DNA from: an uncultured Muribaculaceae bacterium | GTDB lineage: Bacteria > Bacteroidota > Bacteroidia > Bacteroidales > Muribaculaceae | DNA length: 64,000 bases | Direction: 5' to 3' | Assembly (NCBI GenBank): GCA_910586565.1 | Contig: CAJUIT010000012.1 | Coordinates: forward strand, 1-64,000 | Shown: one piece after another, positions 25,577-33,791 of the stretch | Layout of the letters: each line of letters begins with the position of its first letter | Position numbering within the stretch: the first letter of the stretch is position 1 | Made by a program: the position numbers and the translations under genes | The notes under the pieces: generated by a model | Told to the model about the DNA's origin: nothing | Database searches by the model: none | Seen by the model: only the letters and a program-made list of their open reading frames with translations

Positions 25577-25738
25577 CGCGAAATTTTGAGGGGAGGACAA
25601 AAGTTTTCAACTTTTCACGGCTCCAAAAAGAGTTCAAACCACCGTTATATCGGATTCTTGGCTTTTTTCATATGTCAATTTAATCACAAGCTTGAGGCTC
25701 ACGACTTCACGCCGTGAGCCTCAGGCACTCTTTATGTT
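25577..25738 (+). repeat. Direct repeat copy A, right block
   Basis: Matches 27711-27888, starting at GCGAAATTTTGAGGGG and ending at CACTCTTTATGTT. Its right part is a palindrome, TGAGGCTCACG (25693-25703) with CGTGAGCCTCA (25713-25723). The integrase fragment starts exactly where the match ends. Confidence 0.8.
25693..25734. terminator. Palindrome at the right end of copy A
   Basis: A perfect 11-bp stem (25693-25703 with 25713-25723), 9-nt loop, then GGCACTCTTTATG on the plus strand. It could be a terminator or a recombination-site remnant. The copy at 27843-27873 has one stem mismatch. Confidence 0.4.
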
Positions 25739-26597
25739 CACAAAATCAGATTCAACAGTCAATTTGTTTGCTCTCACCGATGAAGAGCTTGCTGCAATCA
25801 TGGCTTTTCCGACACATCGTGCAGCGATTGACCGTGCAAGAGATATATTTCTGTTCTCTTGCTTTACCGGATTGCGGTTTTCGGATGTAATAGGATTACG
25901 CTGGTCGAATATAGATAGAGATATGCTCGACTGCACAGCTCAGAAAACCAACCATCGCCAACGGTTTGCGTTGGCTACGGAAGCCTTGCGCATCATCGAC
26001 AAATATCCAAAGTCACCAGATGAACCCGACCCTCGCGTTTTTCCTCAAATCTCCAATCAGAAATATAACGCACACTTGAAAGAGGTTGGTAAGTTGGCAG
26101 GTATGACGGGCGATTGGATTACCGAGAAACAAAGCGACAGGGAAAAGACAAGAGAAGTGCGCCCAAAATATGAGCTGCTTACTTCTCACGTTGCCCGGCG
26201 CACATTTGTGACGATGTGTCTGCGAAAAGGTATGTCACCCGAAGATATACGCGCCGTCACAGGACACACCACCGCCGACATGATGATGAAGTATGTGAAG
26301 TTCGACGATGAAAGCAAGCGCGAGAAGATGAGCATACTTAATGAAGCTCGTCAACAAGAGTGCGAAACCGTATTTGATTATGAGATTGGCAGCGAGGAGC
26401 GAATGAAACTCGGCATACCGGAACAGTCAGCCTACTTTGAAATGTTTGAAGGTGATACTGCATCAGTCACCGCACACCACGCATTGCTATTTCATCTTCG
26501 CCATGACTTTGACCACCGAGCTACATACATGAAGCGTTTGCCAAATGACAGATTCAATGATACTATTGATGTGCTAATTAGAATAAAGGAATACTGA
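25734..26597 (+). pseudogene. Tyrosine recombinase lacking the N-terminal core-binding domain
   Basis: The catalytic domain looks intact. It has the first arginine in TGLRFSDVIGLRW, then HVARRTFVT (H and second R), GHTTADMM (H) and the nucleophile tyrosine in MMKYVKF. Upstream, only about 12 residues precede LFALTDEELAAIM, whereas Bacteroidetes integrases have 110-150 more residues to bind the core site. The 5' junction coincides with the edge of a direct repeat. An 80-residue tail after the catalytic domain is unrecognised. Base composition is AT-richer than the neighbours. Probably a non-functional remnant of an integrative element or phage. Confidence 0.75.
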
Positions 26598-26625
26598 CGA
26601 CCAATTATATTTCGTTTTTTTATAC

Positions 26626-26755
26626 TGCACAAAAGGGAGGCGATGATGCTGTCGGTCTTGCCGGTGCGTCGTCCTGCGACTATAATGGTGGTGTTCGCGC
26701 CGATAAGCTGCGTAAGTCGTTGGGACTTGTTAAAGTAAACTTTATTGTCGGCCAT
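26626..26755 (-). pseudogene. N-terminal remnant of a phage terminase large subunit
   Basis: From ATG 26755 the frame reads KVYFNKSQRLTQLIG, then TIIVAGRRTGKTDSIIA, which contains a Walker A motif (GRRTGKT) as in phage packaging ATPases. After about 43 codons the similarity stops where the integrase 3' DNA begins, and the frame only runs on by chance to 26492. The rest of the terminase is absent. It shares strand with the phage-like fragment at 27128. Confidence 0.55.
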
Positions 26756-26791
26756 TGGGTTTTATATTAAAGCATTTATGTACCTTATTTT

Positions 26792-27022
26792 ATGACAACC
26801 GGACGTTGGATATTTGTAATACTGTTTTGGGGATATGGAATTTATGCCCTTATAAGAGGTTTTTGGCTCAAAAAGCATCTAAATCTTGCTCCCGGGGATT
26901 TTATGTTTGAGCAAGAACAAATGGAGTGGAAGCGAAATATAAAATCAGGGGTATTATGTATTATCCTTGGATTTGTAATATTCTTTTTTCGCCACATCAT
27001 TTTTCCCTCCATTTTGAATTAG
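26792..27022 (+). CDS. Small two-helix membrane protein (76 aa)
   Basis: Helices at about residues 5-25 and 52-72 flank a soluble loop (KKHLNLAPGDFMFEQEQMEWKR in part). It is AT-rich and divergent from the terminase remnant. I recognise no family. The clean hydrophobic pattern and its own start suggest a real small gene picked up with the debris. Confidence 0.5.
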   Translation: MTTGRWIFVILFWGYGIYALIRGFWLKKHLNLAPGDFMFEQEQMEWKRNIKSGVLCIILGFVIFFFRHIIFPSILN

Positions 27023-27127
27023 CGAGTCAAATTGAGAAAGGCTCGCCGTCAGGCGCACCAGCCTCCGGCTGACGTCCGCCGTCTTGGCCGGCAGTGCGTT
27101 TCACTACGTTTAGGTTTTAAGTTTAAG

Positions 27128-27439
27128 TTATGAGTGACGAGGTGATTTTTTGCGTGAGGTCGTCTTACCTTTTACCTTGTCACTCTGCCCTATGACGTAT
27201 GTATCGTATGCCTCCCAGTTGGCGTGCAGCTTCTTGTCGAGCGATATAAGTTCTTTGAGGAACGGGTAACGCTCGGAGTCGGGGCAGGTGGCGCTGTCGA
27301 GCGAAAGCGAGCGGAGGCGCAGATGCAGTTCGCGCATACGTTGGAGGATAGAGAGGTTTTCAACGTATTTCGCCTTGATGTCGTCGGGCAGTGCGTCGTG
27401 GTCGGCACGTTTGCCTTTTGGCTGCTCGTCGGCTTTAGC
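27128..27439 (-). pseudogene. 5'-truncated phage-like small gene
   Basis: The minus frame carries DALPDDIKAKYVENL, then QRMRELHLRLRSL and ELISLDKKLHANWEAYD before a basic tail and stop. This helical protein resembles small genes found upstream of terminase genes in Bacteroidales phages (recalled, not searched). Its 5' end is lost at the junction with repeat copy B at about 27440, and the open frame beyond that is antisense to acetyltransferase DNA. Confidence 0.45.
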
Positions 27440-27546
27440 GGCGACCGATGCGTGATTGGAGCCGGAAGCGTAGTAACCCAAAACATCCCCTCCGACACCA
27501 TTGTTGCCGGCAATCCCGCACGCCCCATCCGCACCACCAAACATTG
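27440..27546 (+). pseudogene. Last 35 codons of a second acetyltransferase copy
   Basis: In frame, this reads GDRCVIGAGSVVTQNIPSD, then GNPARPIRTTKH and stop, versus the intact gene's GDRCVIGAGSVVTKNIPSD and GNPARPIRTSKP. The first 150 codons are absent and replaced by phage-like DNA. Confidence 0.85.
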
Positions 27547-27704
27547 AGAGGGGCAGACTTTGGGGAATCTTAATTAAAACGATAGAGTCGTTAAGGTCAT
27601 TAGGGTCGTTAGGGTCATTAAGGTCTTTAACGACTCAACTTGTTTCTCTCGGGGCTTGATTGATGAAACGGAGAGTGGAGGGTGTGGGAGAGTGATTTTA
27701 TGGA
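27440..27704 (+). repeat. Direct repeat copy B, left block
   Basis: Matches 24497-24762 with scattered substitutions and 1-bp indels, including the 9-bp tandem repeats at 27587-27631. Divergence of about 8-10% shows that this is not a recent target-site duplication. Confidence 0.85.
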
Positions 27705-27710
27705 AAAGGT

Positions 27711-27888
27711 GCGAAATTTTGAGGGGGGAAAACAAAATGTTTTCAACTTTTCACAGCTCCAAAAAGATTCAACAAACCGTTATCTCAGCTTTTTGGAGTT
27801 TGCGACAGGGTGGTGTTGGCTATTGTAGATTAAACACACGGCTGAGGCTCACGACTTCACGCCGGGAGCCTCAGGCACTCTTTATGTT
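27711..27888 (+). repeat. Direct repeat copy B, right block
   Basis: Matches 25577-25738 but follows the left block within a few bases; the roughly 810-bp interval with the hypothetical gene is absent here. It ends at TTTATGTT, 20 bp short of the stop codon of the outer membrane protein gene. Confidence 0.8.
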
Positions 27889-27908
27889 GATTTGCGGTTT
27901 GCTGATTG

Positions 27909-29993
27909 CTATTTCAGGATGCCGGAATTGGCGCCCGATTGCTGAGAGGCTTCGTTGCCATGCTGCACTTTCTTTCCGAAACCGAACGTGTAGGTAACGG
28001 AAAGCTTTGCTATTGCGTGGTCGTCGGTTGAATAAGCCTGCTCAATTTTATCGTAGCAGGGACTGCGCATAACGCTTTTGTCGCCTTCCCAATTCCAACG
28101 TGCAAAATCGAAAAGTTGCAATTGCAGGTTCCACACGGAGTTTGACCATCCCGCTTTAAGCATGTAGAATGACTTTGTTTTCACCCAGGTTCCCACCATG
28201 CAACCGTCGGGATATCCCATAGGGGTGTAATAGAGCCCCGAAAAGGTCCAGTTGTTGAGATAGAAATTTGCCATTATTGCATACTCAACATGTGTTTTGT
28301 TTAAATTGTAGGGAGCACCATTGCAAACGGAAGTAGCGTTAACCTGCGCCGTCAGTTGTAACTTGCTGTCGAACAGGCGCAGCGTTGCGTATGCGCCGTA
28401 ATTCCACTGTGAATAATTTCCGCCCGGCTGCTTTATTGTTCTCAATATGCCGGCGGGGGCTGCCTCATAGTCATACACATACCTGTTATCCACAATCCAT
28501 GTTGATGCAGAGGCGGATAAACTGAACCTGTTGTTGGGGATATAGGTGTAGCTGACGCCGACATCATAGCTCCCGTATGACACGAGATTGGGATTTCCCG
28601 TGTAGCTCATCAACGGATTGCTTTGAATCACGGCCGCAGAGCGATAGGCCGACGACGGGATTGATTTCATGTGATGAAATTCGCCACTCACCGAATGACG
28701 GTCATCGGGAGAATATTGTAGGGAAACATCAACCCACGGCGCCGCAGAGGTCTCCTTCCAATCAAGATATTCCTGCCGGTCGTAATGAAACCCGAAACCG
28801 GCCATCGCATACACTTTCCCTGTGGAAAGACTATATTGAATGCCGGGGCCCACGCGATAGGTGTGGGCATTGTCGGCCGTAGTGGCTGTGCCTGAATAGC
28901 ATGTGTTATTAGATGTGATGATGGTTTGAAGCATGGCATTGAGGGTTCCCCATTTGCCGAAAGAATGTGAGTAGGTCAGGTTTCCGCTGAATTGGTGAGA
29001 GTCATCTTTGGCGGCGTTGTAATATTCCCCGACGTTCTTTTCAACATAGAGACTGTTGGTGCAGGTGTGGGAATAAGCATAACGGGGAGAGAAAGTTATA
29101 GTGTTTTTGTCGTTGAGAATGAAATTCCAATAGCCGTTATATGACACCGAATTGATTCGGTTAGCCGATTGCGCCGAGTAATCCGTACGCGGGGCAACTT
29201 CGGGCGAATAGTAAACATATCCGGCCTGATTGCTTAACGGCGTGTGGTTGAAGTTTGCCCCGACTATGTTTTGGATTGTAATTTTGTCGGAGGAATACAA
29301 CGCCTTGAATGTGGGCCAATAGTTGCGGCTGCGCATTGTTCCCTCCTGTTGGATGGAGTTGCGTTGAAAGAGCTTCAGCGTGCCGTCGGGCTGCGGCAGA
29401 CGATATGTTTCATACGTGTCGCTCCCCGCATGGTTCTGATTCATATATAAAGCTCCGGCTGCGACGTCGAAGGTCATGCGGCGGTATTGCACTTTACCGT
29501 AGAGGTTTATTTGGCCGGCATTTGCGGTGGTCTCCCACCCATAGGCCTTGACATATCCGCCATATTCATATTTCTGCATGACGAAATTAACCACATGCGC
29601 CTTTCCCTGAAAACGGGGGTCGGTTGGAAAATCGTAGTACTCCACCTTTTTCACATCCTGCATCCTCATCCCCTCCATGTCTTGTTGCGATGCCGGGAGA
29701 AAATCAATGAACAGATCCACACTCTTTCCCGAGGGGGTGGTTATTTTATCATCGGAGGTGATTCGGAGTTGCGGAATCGCCATCCGGCTAAGTAGCTCAC
29801 CGGCAGTCTGCGCCGCATTTTTTTGCTTTGATGAGGGGATGTAGGTGGAAACTTCCGCCCCCAGATGCGCGCGGCGTGCTTCCACAGTCACTTCGTTGAG
29901 TTCCTGAGTTTTGATGGTGTCGCTTACTGCGGTCTGCCCCGCCAACCCGGCAAATGTGCAGGCACATAACACCCCTGTAGCCAATCGTTTCAT
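27909..29993 (-). CDS. TonB-dependent receptor-like outer membrane beta-barrel protein
   Basis: 694 residues with a signal peptide (KRLATGVLCACTFAGLAG). Residues about 33-150 look like a TonB plug domain (ELNEVTVEARR, AGELLSRMAIPQL, then VDLFIDFLPA). The rest is an alternating aromatic-rich barrel ending VTYTFGFGKK, a few residues before a polar tail. There is no N-terminal carboxypeptidase-like extension and no SusD partner. It is the last gene of a run with an ECF sigma factor, a putative anti-sigma factor and a secreted protein, so the barrel may be part of that regulon. Confidence 0.8.
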   Translation of the reverse strand: MKRLATGVLCACTFAGLAGQTAVSDTIKTQELNEVTVEARRAHLGAEVSTYIPSSKQKNAAQTAGELLSRMAIPQLRITSDDKITTPSGKSVDLFIDFLPASQQDMEGMRMQDVKKVEYYDFPTDPRFQGKAHVVNFVMQKYEYGGYVKAYGWETTANAGQINLYGKVQYRRMTFDVAAGALYMNQNHAGSDTYETYRLPQPDGTLKLFQRNSIQQEGTMRSRNYWPTFKALYSSDKITIQNIVGANFNHTPLSNQAGYVYYSPEVAPRTDYSAQSANRINSVSYNGYWNFILNDKNTITFSPRYAYSHTCTNSLYVEKNVGEYYNAAKDDSHQFSGNLTYSHSFGKWGTLNAMLQTIITSNNTCYSGTATTADNAHTYRVGPGIQYSLSTGKVYAMAGFGFHYDRQEYLDWKETSAAPWVDVSLQYSPDDRHSVSGEFHHMKSIPSSAYRSAAVIQSNPLMSYTGNPNLVSYGSYDVGVSYTYIPNNRFSLSASASTWIVDNRYVYDYEAAPAGILRTIKQPGGNYSQWNYGAYATLRLFDSKLQLTAQVNATSVCNGAPYNLNKTHVEYAIMANFYLNNWTFSGLYYTPMGYPDGCMVGTWVKTKSFYMLKAGWSNSVWNLQLQLFDFARWNWEGDKSVMRSPCYDKIEQAYSTDDHAIAKLSVTYTFGFGKKVQHGNEASQQSGANSGILK

Positions 29994-30065
29994 AAATTGT
30001 CATCATTGATAACCCTTCGCCGCGCGAATCTTCAATGCGGTTGGGGGAAGGTATGTAAAATGGAT

Positions 30066-30929
30066 TTACTTAGTATTACTTAAAGCTACAAGGCACTGGT
30101 TCAGAAGCGCACTCAGAACCGACTCTGAATATTTTTTATCTGAAATCATCCCAGCCAGAATTTCGCGCACCGCTTCTTTATCGGCTTCGGTAACCTCGGA
30201 ATAATAACCGGTCTTTTTTATCACATTGAACGCTTTTGTGGCAAGGGCAATTCGCGTCTGTGTATTGGCTGAAGTCATCCCCTGGAAATAGGACATGAGT
30301 GTGTCGAACCATGTTTCCTGCGAGGTTTGTGTTGACGATGGCAACACACTCACCCCGTTGGAGAACGACCGCAACACATCGAATTGGCGCTCTCTCTCGG
30401 CTTTCTGGCGATATTGCAAGGTTGTGGCGTAGGTGATTATAAGTTTGCCGGCCAACTTTCCGTTTGCAGTTTCCTTGAAGTTCATGCCATAGGCATAGCG
30501 GTAGATTCCATTGGGGTCCTCGGACGGGGGCGCGAGGTAGAGCGAATAGATATATTCGCAATCAGCAGGGGAAGATATGTACACCCCGTCGTTGCCGTTA
30601 TTTCCAACCGTCAAAACAATGTCACTCTCAGTGTTAACGGATTTACCGCGGTTTACACTGTAGGCCATGTCGGCATCTTTTTCAAACGCTGAAACCACAT
30701 TTTTCAGCAGCGATAATTTGCCGGCAGGGAGCACGTAACGATACACATCGCTCTGGCCGGTCTTTATTCCGGTGACAGGATCCCTGTCGAGCGTGTGGCT
30801 CTCTGTGATTTCTGCGTCGGGGCACTTGATTATGGCATCGAATGCAGCCTTTATGTTGGACTGTGCTGCGGCCATTAACGGCATGACTGCGAGCGCAAGG
30901 CTGAAAAGTCGGATAACTGAGGTTTTCAT
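30066..30929 (-). CDS. Secreted protein of unknown function in the sigma-factor locus
   Basis: 287 residues with a signal peptide (LFSLALAVMPLMAAAQ). The body starts NIKAAFDAIIKCPDAEIT and ends in a helical part (KEAVREILAGMI, then LLNQCLVALS). It resembles the small periplasmic proteins (DUF6108/DUF5024-like) that sit behind sigma/anti-sigma pairs in Bacteroidetes, but I cannot name the family. It lies 21 bp after the putative anti-sigma gene and 72 bp before the barrel gene. Confidence 0.7.
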   Translation of the reverse strand: MKTSVIRLFSLALAVMPLMAAAQSNIKAAFDAIIKCPDAEITESHTLDRDPVTGIKTGQSDVYRYVLPAGKLSLLKNVVSAFEKDADMAYSVNRGKSVNTESDIVLTVGNNGNDGVYISSPADCEYIYSLYLAPPSEDPNGIYRYAYGMNFKETANGKLAGKLIITYATTLQYRQKAERERQFDVLRSFSNGVSVLPSSTQTSQETWFDTLMSYFQGMTSANTQTRIALATKAFNVIKKTGYYSEVTEADKEAVREILAGMISDKKYSESVLSALLNQCLVALSNTK

Positions 30930-30950
30930 ATCTTACAGGGGGGATTAGAG

Positions 30951-31673
30951 TTATTGCATTGTTACTTTTATAATCGCGCTCTCGACAACATCGTCGTTCA
31001 ACCCGACGAGGTCATAGATTTGCCGAATGGCTGCAAGTTCATCGGCCATCACTTCGGCATTCTGCATTGCCAAATCGTTTTCAACGCGCGCCTGCTGAAT
31101 GCGGAGAAATTCGTCAACATCCACGTCAATGCCATCGGCAACAGCAAGCGCATCATCAACTTCTGTTGTCTCAACCTTTGCAATGCTTCGTTTCGCCGAG
31201 ACATTACGCTTTTGTTTTATAATTGCAGGGGTGATTACCTTACATTCTTCAACACTATCATGAATTATCGTGACATCATCAACTTCAGGAATTGACAATG
31301 TGTTGTTTCCGGCAGTTCTCCCCTGCTCCAACATTGCCAGTTGCAAGGGTTGATCAGTAGTGGCGAGCTTGTCAATTATCTTAACCGTTACGCCAGAAGC
31401 TATCACTACGCCTATGAAAATCGCGGCTACCCGCATAACCCGGCGCATAGGCGAGAGTTTGCGCGGAATGTGGAGGCGGGTGCTGAAACGCGCCCACTCA
31501 TCAGCCATATTTATCTCAGGTTGCCGCACACACGCGCCGCTCACCGATGCGGAGATTTCATAAATGTCGCGGAGTTCCTCATCGTGCGTTATCATCTCAA
31601 GCTCCTCGGCCGACAAAGAGGAAGGAGCATCGAGCATCTTGGCTATCAATTTTTCTTTCTGTTCTTCTGTCAT
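30951..31673 (-). CDS. Putative membrane anti-sigma factor
   Basis: 240 residues. The N-terminal 80 (LDAPSSLSAEELEMITHDEEL) form a short helical cytosolic domain. One membrane helix lies at about residues 82-102 (AIFIGVVIASGVTVKII). The periplasmic part is acidic with no FecR signature. Its start overlaps the sigma factor's end by 4 bp. Position and topology indicate an anti-sigma factor controlling the upstream sigma factor; sequence alone does not prove it. Confidence 0.65.
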   Translation of the reverse strand: MTEEQKEKLIAKMLDAPSSLSAEELEMITHDEELRDIYEISASVSGACVRQPEINMADEWARFSTRLHIPRKLSPMRRVMRVAAIFIGVVIASGVTVKIIDKLATTDQPLQLAMLEQGRTAGNNTLSIPEVDDVTIIHDSVEECKVITPAIIKQKRNVSAKRSIAKVETTEVDDALAVADGIDVDVDEFLRIQQARVENDLAMQNAEVMADELAAIRQIYDLVGLNDDVVESAIIKVTMQ

Positions 31674-32155
31674 GATCTACCGGATTTGAAATGGTTTCTC
31701 AATTTTTTCAATGCTGAAACTATATTCTTGTTCACTGCCGACACCGACACCTCAAGGGTTTCAGCCGTTTCCTTGTAGCTAAGTCCGTCGGTGTAGATTT
31801 TGCCAACAACATCACGCTCGCGTGGCGTAAGCAGGCGTTTAACAGCCGTTCTGACTTCTTCGTGATACTCTTCGAGGTTGAAATCTTCATCGGGCGAGTC
31901 GGTTGATATTCTCCGGCGAATCTTCTCGCGGGTCTCAAGCGTGCTTATCCTGTTGAGGCACGCATTGCGAACAGCCCTTACGGTAAATGCCTGCGGATTC
32001 TCCGCCCTGACGCCCGACTCCCAAAGCCTGAGAAACACCTCCTGCACCACATCGCGGGCCTCATCCTCATCATGAAGCATGCTCATAGCCAACCTCATTG
32101 ATGGGGGGAAGCATTGGGTGTAAAGAGTTTCAAACTCAGCTTTTGAATATCTCAT
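31670..32155 (-). CDS. ECF RNA polymerase sigma factor
   Basis: 161 residues. Sigma region 2 covers about 5-75 (SMRLAMSMLHDEDEARDVVQEVF, given in part) and region 4 about 100-155 (LLTPRERDVVGKIYTDGLSY, then VSVSAVNKNIVSALKKL). It is typical of the Bacteroidetes sigma-70/RpoE-like ECF group. It is the first gene of the minus-strand run down to 27909. Confidence 0.92.
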   Translation of the reverse strand: MRYSKAEFETLYTQCFPPSMRLAMSMLHDEDEARDVVQEVFLRLWESGVRAENPQAFTVRAVRNACLNRISTLETREKIRRRISTDSPDEDFNLEEYHEEVRTAVKRLLTPRERDVVGKIYTDGLSYKETAETLEVSVSAVNKNIVSALKKLRNHFKSGRS

Positions 32156-32309
32156 TCCGAAGTCGTTTTATATAGTAGACAGCTGAACCATTGAAATCAT
32201 CACCCCAAGTTAGCAAAATTTTTCCAACCGACGTAACTCTTAGCGTAATTCGACGACTAATTAGGGTGTGACATACAGCATTCTGACACAGCCTAATGAA
32301 AAAAGTAAT

Positions 32310-32498
32310 ATGCTACGCTACATCCCAGTTATCGCCATTGTCGGCGTAATTTTTGCCATCGTATTTGCAGCCGCTGATAAACTGATTGCCAAAGTGGACG
32401 ATCCGAAAAAGCGCAAATACCTTAAGATTGCCGTCTACGCAGTTATCTACTTCTGCATGGGTTGCATCTCAACCGAGGTGGTTCTGCGGCTGAAATAA
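32310..32498 (+). CDS. Small two-helix membrane protein (62 aa)
   Basis: From ATG 32310, helices lie at residues 3-22 and 38-56, separated by a charged loop (DKLIAKVDDPKKRKYLK). The frame is open upstream to a GTG at 32268, but that extension is polar and unlikely. No family recognised. It stands between the divergent sigma factor and the sugE gene. Confidence 0.55.
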   Translation: MLRYIPVIAIVGVIFAIVFAAADKLIAKVDDPKKRKYLKIAVYAVIYFCMGCISTEVVLRLK

Positions 32499-32539
32499 CC
32501 ATCTTGAATACCGAGGTTGATTATCTGCCAATCATTTAG

Positions 32540-32547
32540 TAATTTTG
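32540..32547 (+). promoter_or_regulatory. Promoter -7 element of the sugE-nim pair
   Basis: TAATTTTG, with GTTG (32515-32518) 21 bp upstream as weak -33. The predicted leader to ATG 32618 is about 65 nt and could fold, but no known riboswitch was recognised. Confidence 0.5.
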
Positions 32548-32617
32548 CAGTGTGATATGACCTTAGAAGGAGACGCCGGGTATTGCTGCAGCCCTCGATA
32601 GGACATCTGTTTGAGAT

Positions 32618-32941
32618 ATGAATTGGGTTCTCCTAATCATCGCCGGGTGCTTTGAAACGGGTTTTGCGTTTTGCCTCGGCAAAATGAAAGGATTGTCAGG
32701 AACGCCGTGGTGCCTTTGGGGCACGGGATTTCTGTTCTGTCTAATCCTCAGCATGGTTTTACTTGCAAAATCGGTGCAAACAATCCCCATCGGAACGGCT
32801 TATCCGGTTTGGACCGGCATTGGTGCGATCGGCACCGTAATAGTGGGAATTTTGTTCTTCAATGAACCCGCCACTTTCTGGCGGTTATTTATCGTTACCA
32901 CTCTAATCCTCTCGGTTGTCGGACTTAAAATTTTGCACTGA
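32618..32941 (+). CDS. sugE: SMR-family transporter, SugE/Gdx type
   Basis: Four-helix small multidrug resistance protein of 107 residues. The conserved glutamate is in GCFETGF (E13). The second half KSVQTIPIGTAYPVWTGIGAIGT (in part) matches the SugE/Gdx branch, which exports guanidinium, rather than the EmrE drug-export branch. It overlaps the next gene's ATG by one base (TGATG), so the two are coupled. Confidence 0.88.
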   Translation: MNWVLLIIAGCFETGFAFCLGKMKGLSGTPWCLWGTGFLFCLILSMVLLAKSVQTIPIGTAYPVWTGIGAIGTVIVGILFFNEPATFWRLFIVTTLILSVVGLKILH

Positions 32942-33426
32942 TGGAAAGAAAGATGCGCCGTTTCAAACAACAGCTCACCAATGAGCAAAGCATTGAAATT
33001 CTCAGCAATACCACCTCGGGGGTCTTGGCACTGTGTGACTCAGACATGCAGCCCTACGGAGTTCCCTTGAGTCATGTCTATGCCGATGGGAAAATATATT
33101 TTCACTCAGCCCTGAAAGGCCACAAGGTGGATGTTTTGAAGTTCAATAACAAGGCTTCGTTTACAGTCATATCTCAAGATGAAATACATCCTGAAAAATA
33201 CACCACCTATTTCCGCAGCGTAATTGTGTTCGGCTCCATAAGGATTATTGAGGATGAAGCCGAAAAAAGGCGGACGCTTGAGATTTTGGGACGCAGATGC
33301 AATCCCGATGATGCAGAGGGATTGGAGAAAGAGATTGCAAGCGGTCTGTCGCGTTGCCTGATGCTCGAAATGAGCATCGACCGCCTCACCGGAAAACAAT
33401 CAATCGAACTGGCAAATCTGCAATAA
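32941..33426 (+). CDS. Pyridoxamine 5'-phosphate oxidase-family flavoprotein, Nim-like
   Basis: 161 residues of the FMN split-barrel fold. The start RRFKQQLTNEQSIEIL and the segment SGVLALCDSDMQPYGVPLSHVY (in part), then KIYFHSALKGHKVD, follow the pattern of 5-nitroimidazole reductase (NimA-type) proteins. Those in Bacteroides can lower metronidazole susceptibility, but many homologues do not, so no resistance claim is made. The gene is translationally coupled to sugE. Confidence 0.83.
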   Translation: MERKMRRFKQQLTNEQSIEILSNTTSGVLALCDSDMQPYGVPLSHVYADGKIYFHSALKGHKVDVLKFNNKASFTVISQDEIHPEKYTTYFRSVIVFGSIRIIEDEAEKRRTLEILGRRCNPDDAEGLEKEIASGLSRCLMLEMSIDRLTGKQSIELANLQ

Positions 33427-33552
33427 ACTCGCTACACCTCCCTACGCCACCTACCCTGCCCGCTCAAACGCCCAAAGCATCTGAACATCGCAAATGGATT
33501 GAATGAATAATTATATGATGATTGCGGGCGGCTTCTTAAACCTCTATAACGC

Positions 33553-33582
33553 AAAAAAGCAACCCGATTGGGTTGCTTTTTT
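33553..33582. terminator. Strong terminator after the nim-like gene
   Basis: AAAAAAGCAACCC (33553-33565) pairs perfectly with GGGTTGCTTTTTT (33570-33582) around a GATT loop. It works on either strand. Confidence 0.8.
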
Positions 33583-33584
33583 GC

Positions 33585-33664
33585 GGAGAGAGGGATTCTT
33601 TCTCCGCTTCGCTACGAAAGCGCTTCGCGATAACGAACCTGAGGGTTCTCATCCCTCTCTCTCT
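33585..33664 (+). repeat. tRNA-Ser-like inverted repeat
   Basis: GAGAGAGGGAT (33586-33596) pairs with ATCCCTCTCTC (33651-33661). The segment starts like the reverse of the tRNA-Ser 3' end next door and ends with a T-arm-like hairpin, GAGGG-TTCTCAT-CCCTC, plus acceptor-like TCTCTCT. It looks like a degenerate tRNA-Ser-derived element on the plus strand. Confidence 0.5.
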
Positions 33665-33670
33665 AAACGC

Positions 33671-33705
33671 AAAAGAGCCGCAAGTCATTGACTTACAGCT
33701 CTTTT
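33671..33705 (-). terminator. Terminator of tRNA-Ser
   Basis: AAAAGAGC (33671-33678) pairs with GCTCTTTT (33698-33705), with an inner AAGTCA/TGACTT stem. It is directly downstream of the tRNA on the minus strand. Confidence 0.65.
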
Positions 33706-33706
33706 G

Positions 33707-33791
33707 CGGAGAGAGAGGGATTCGAACCCCCGGAGGTGTGACCCTCAACGGTTTTCAAGACCGCCGCAATCGACCACTCTGCCATCTCTCC
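33707..33791 (-). tRNA. tRNA-Ser (UGA)
   Basis: An 85-nt class II tRNA. Acceptor GGAGAGA pairs with TCTCTCC, the discriminator base is G, and the anticodon loop CTTGAAA gives TGA. A long variable arm (about 14-15 nt) and a T-arm CGGGGG-TTCGAAT-CCCT are present. A TACCTTTG promoter lies about 100 bp upstream at 33891-33898. Confidence 0.93.

Noticed and set aside
26492..26625. C-terminal part of the terminase remnant frame
   Set aside because: It is antisense to the integrase 3' end; similarity to terminase stops at about 26626.
32548..32617. Guanidine riboswitch in the sugE leader
   Set aside because: No ykkC, mini-ykkC or ykkC-III signature could be recognised; leader is only about 65 nt.
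33503..33691. 62-codon frame downstream of the nim-like gene
   Set aside because: Reads through two hairpins and the tRNA-like repeat; chance frame.
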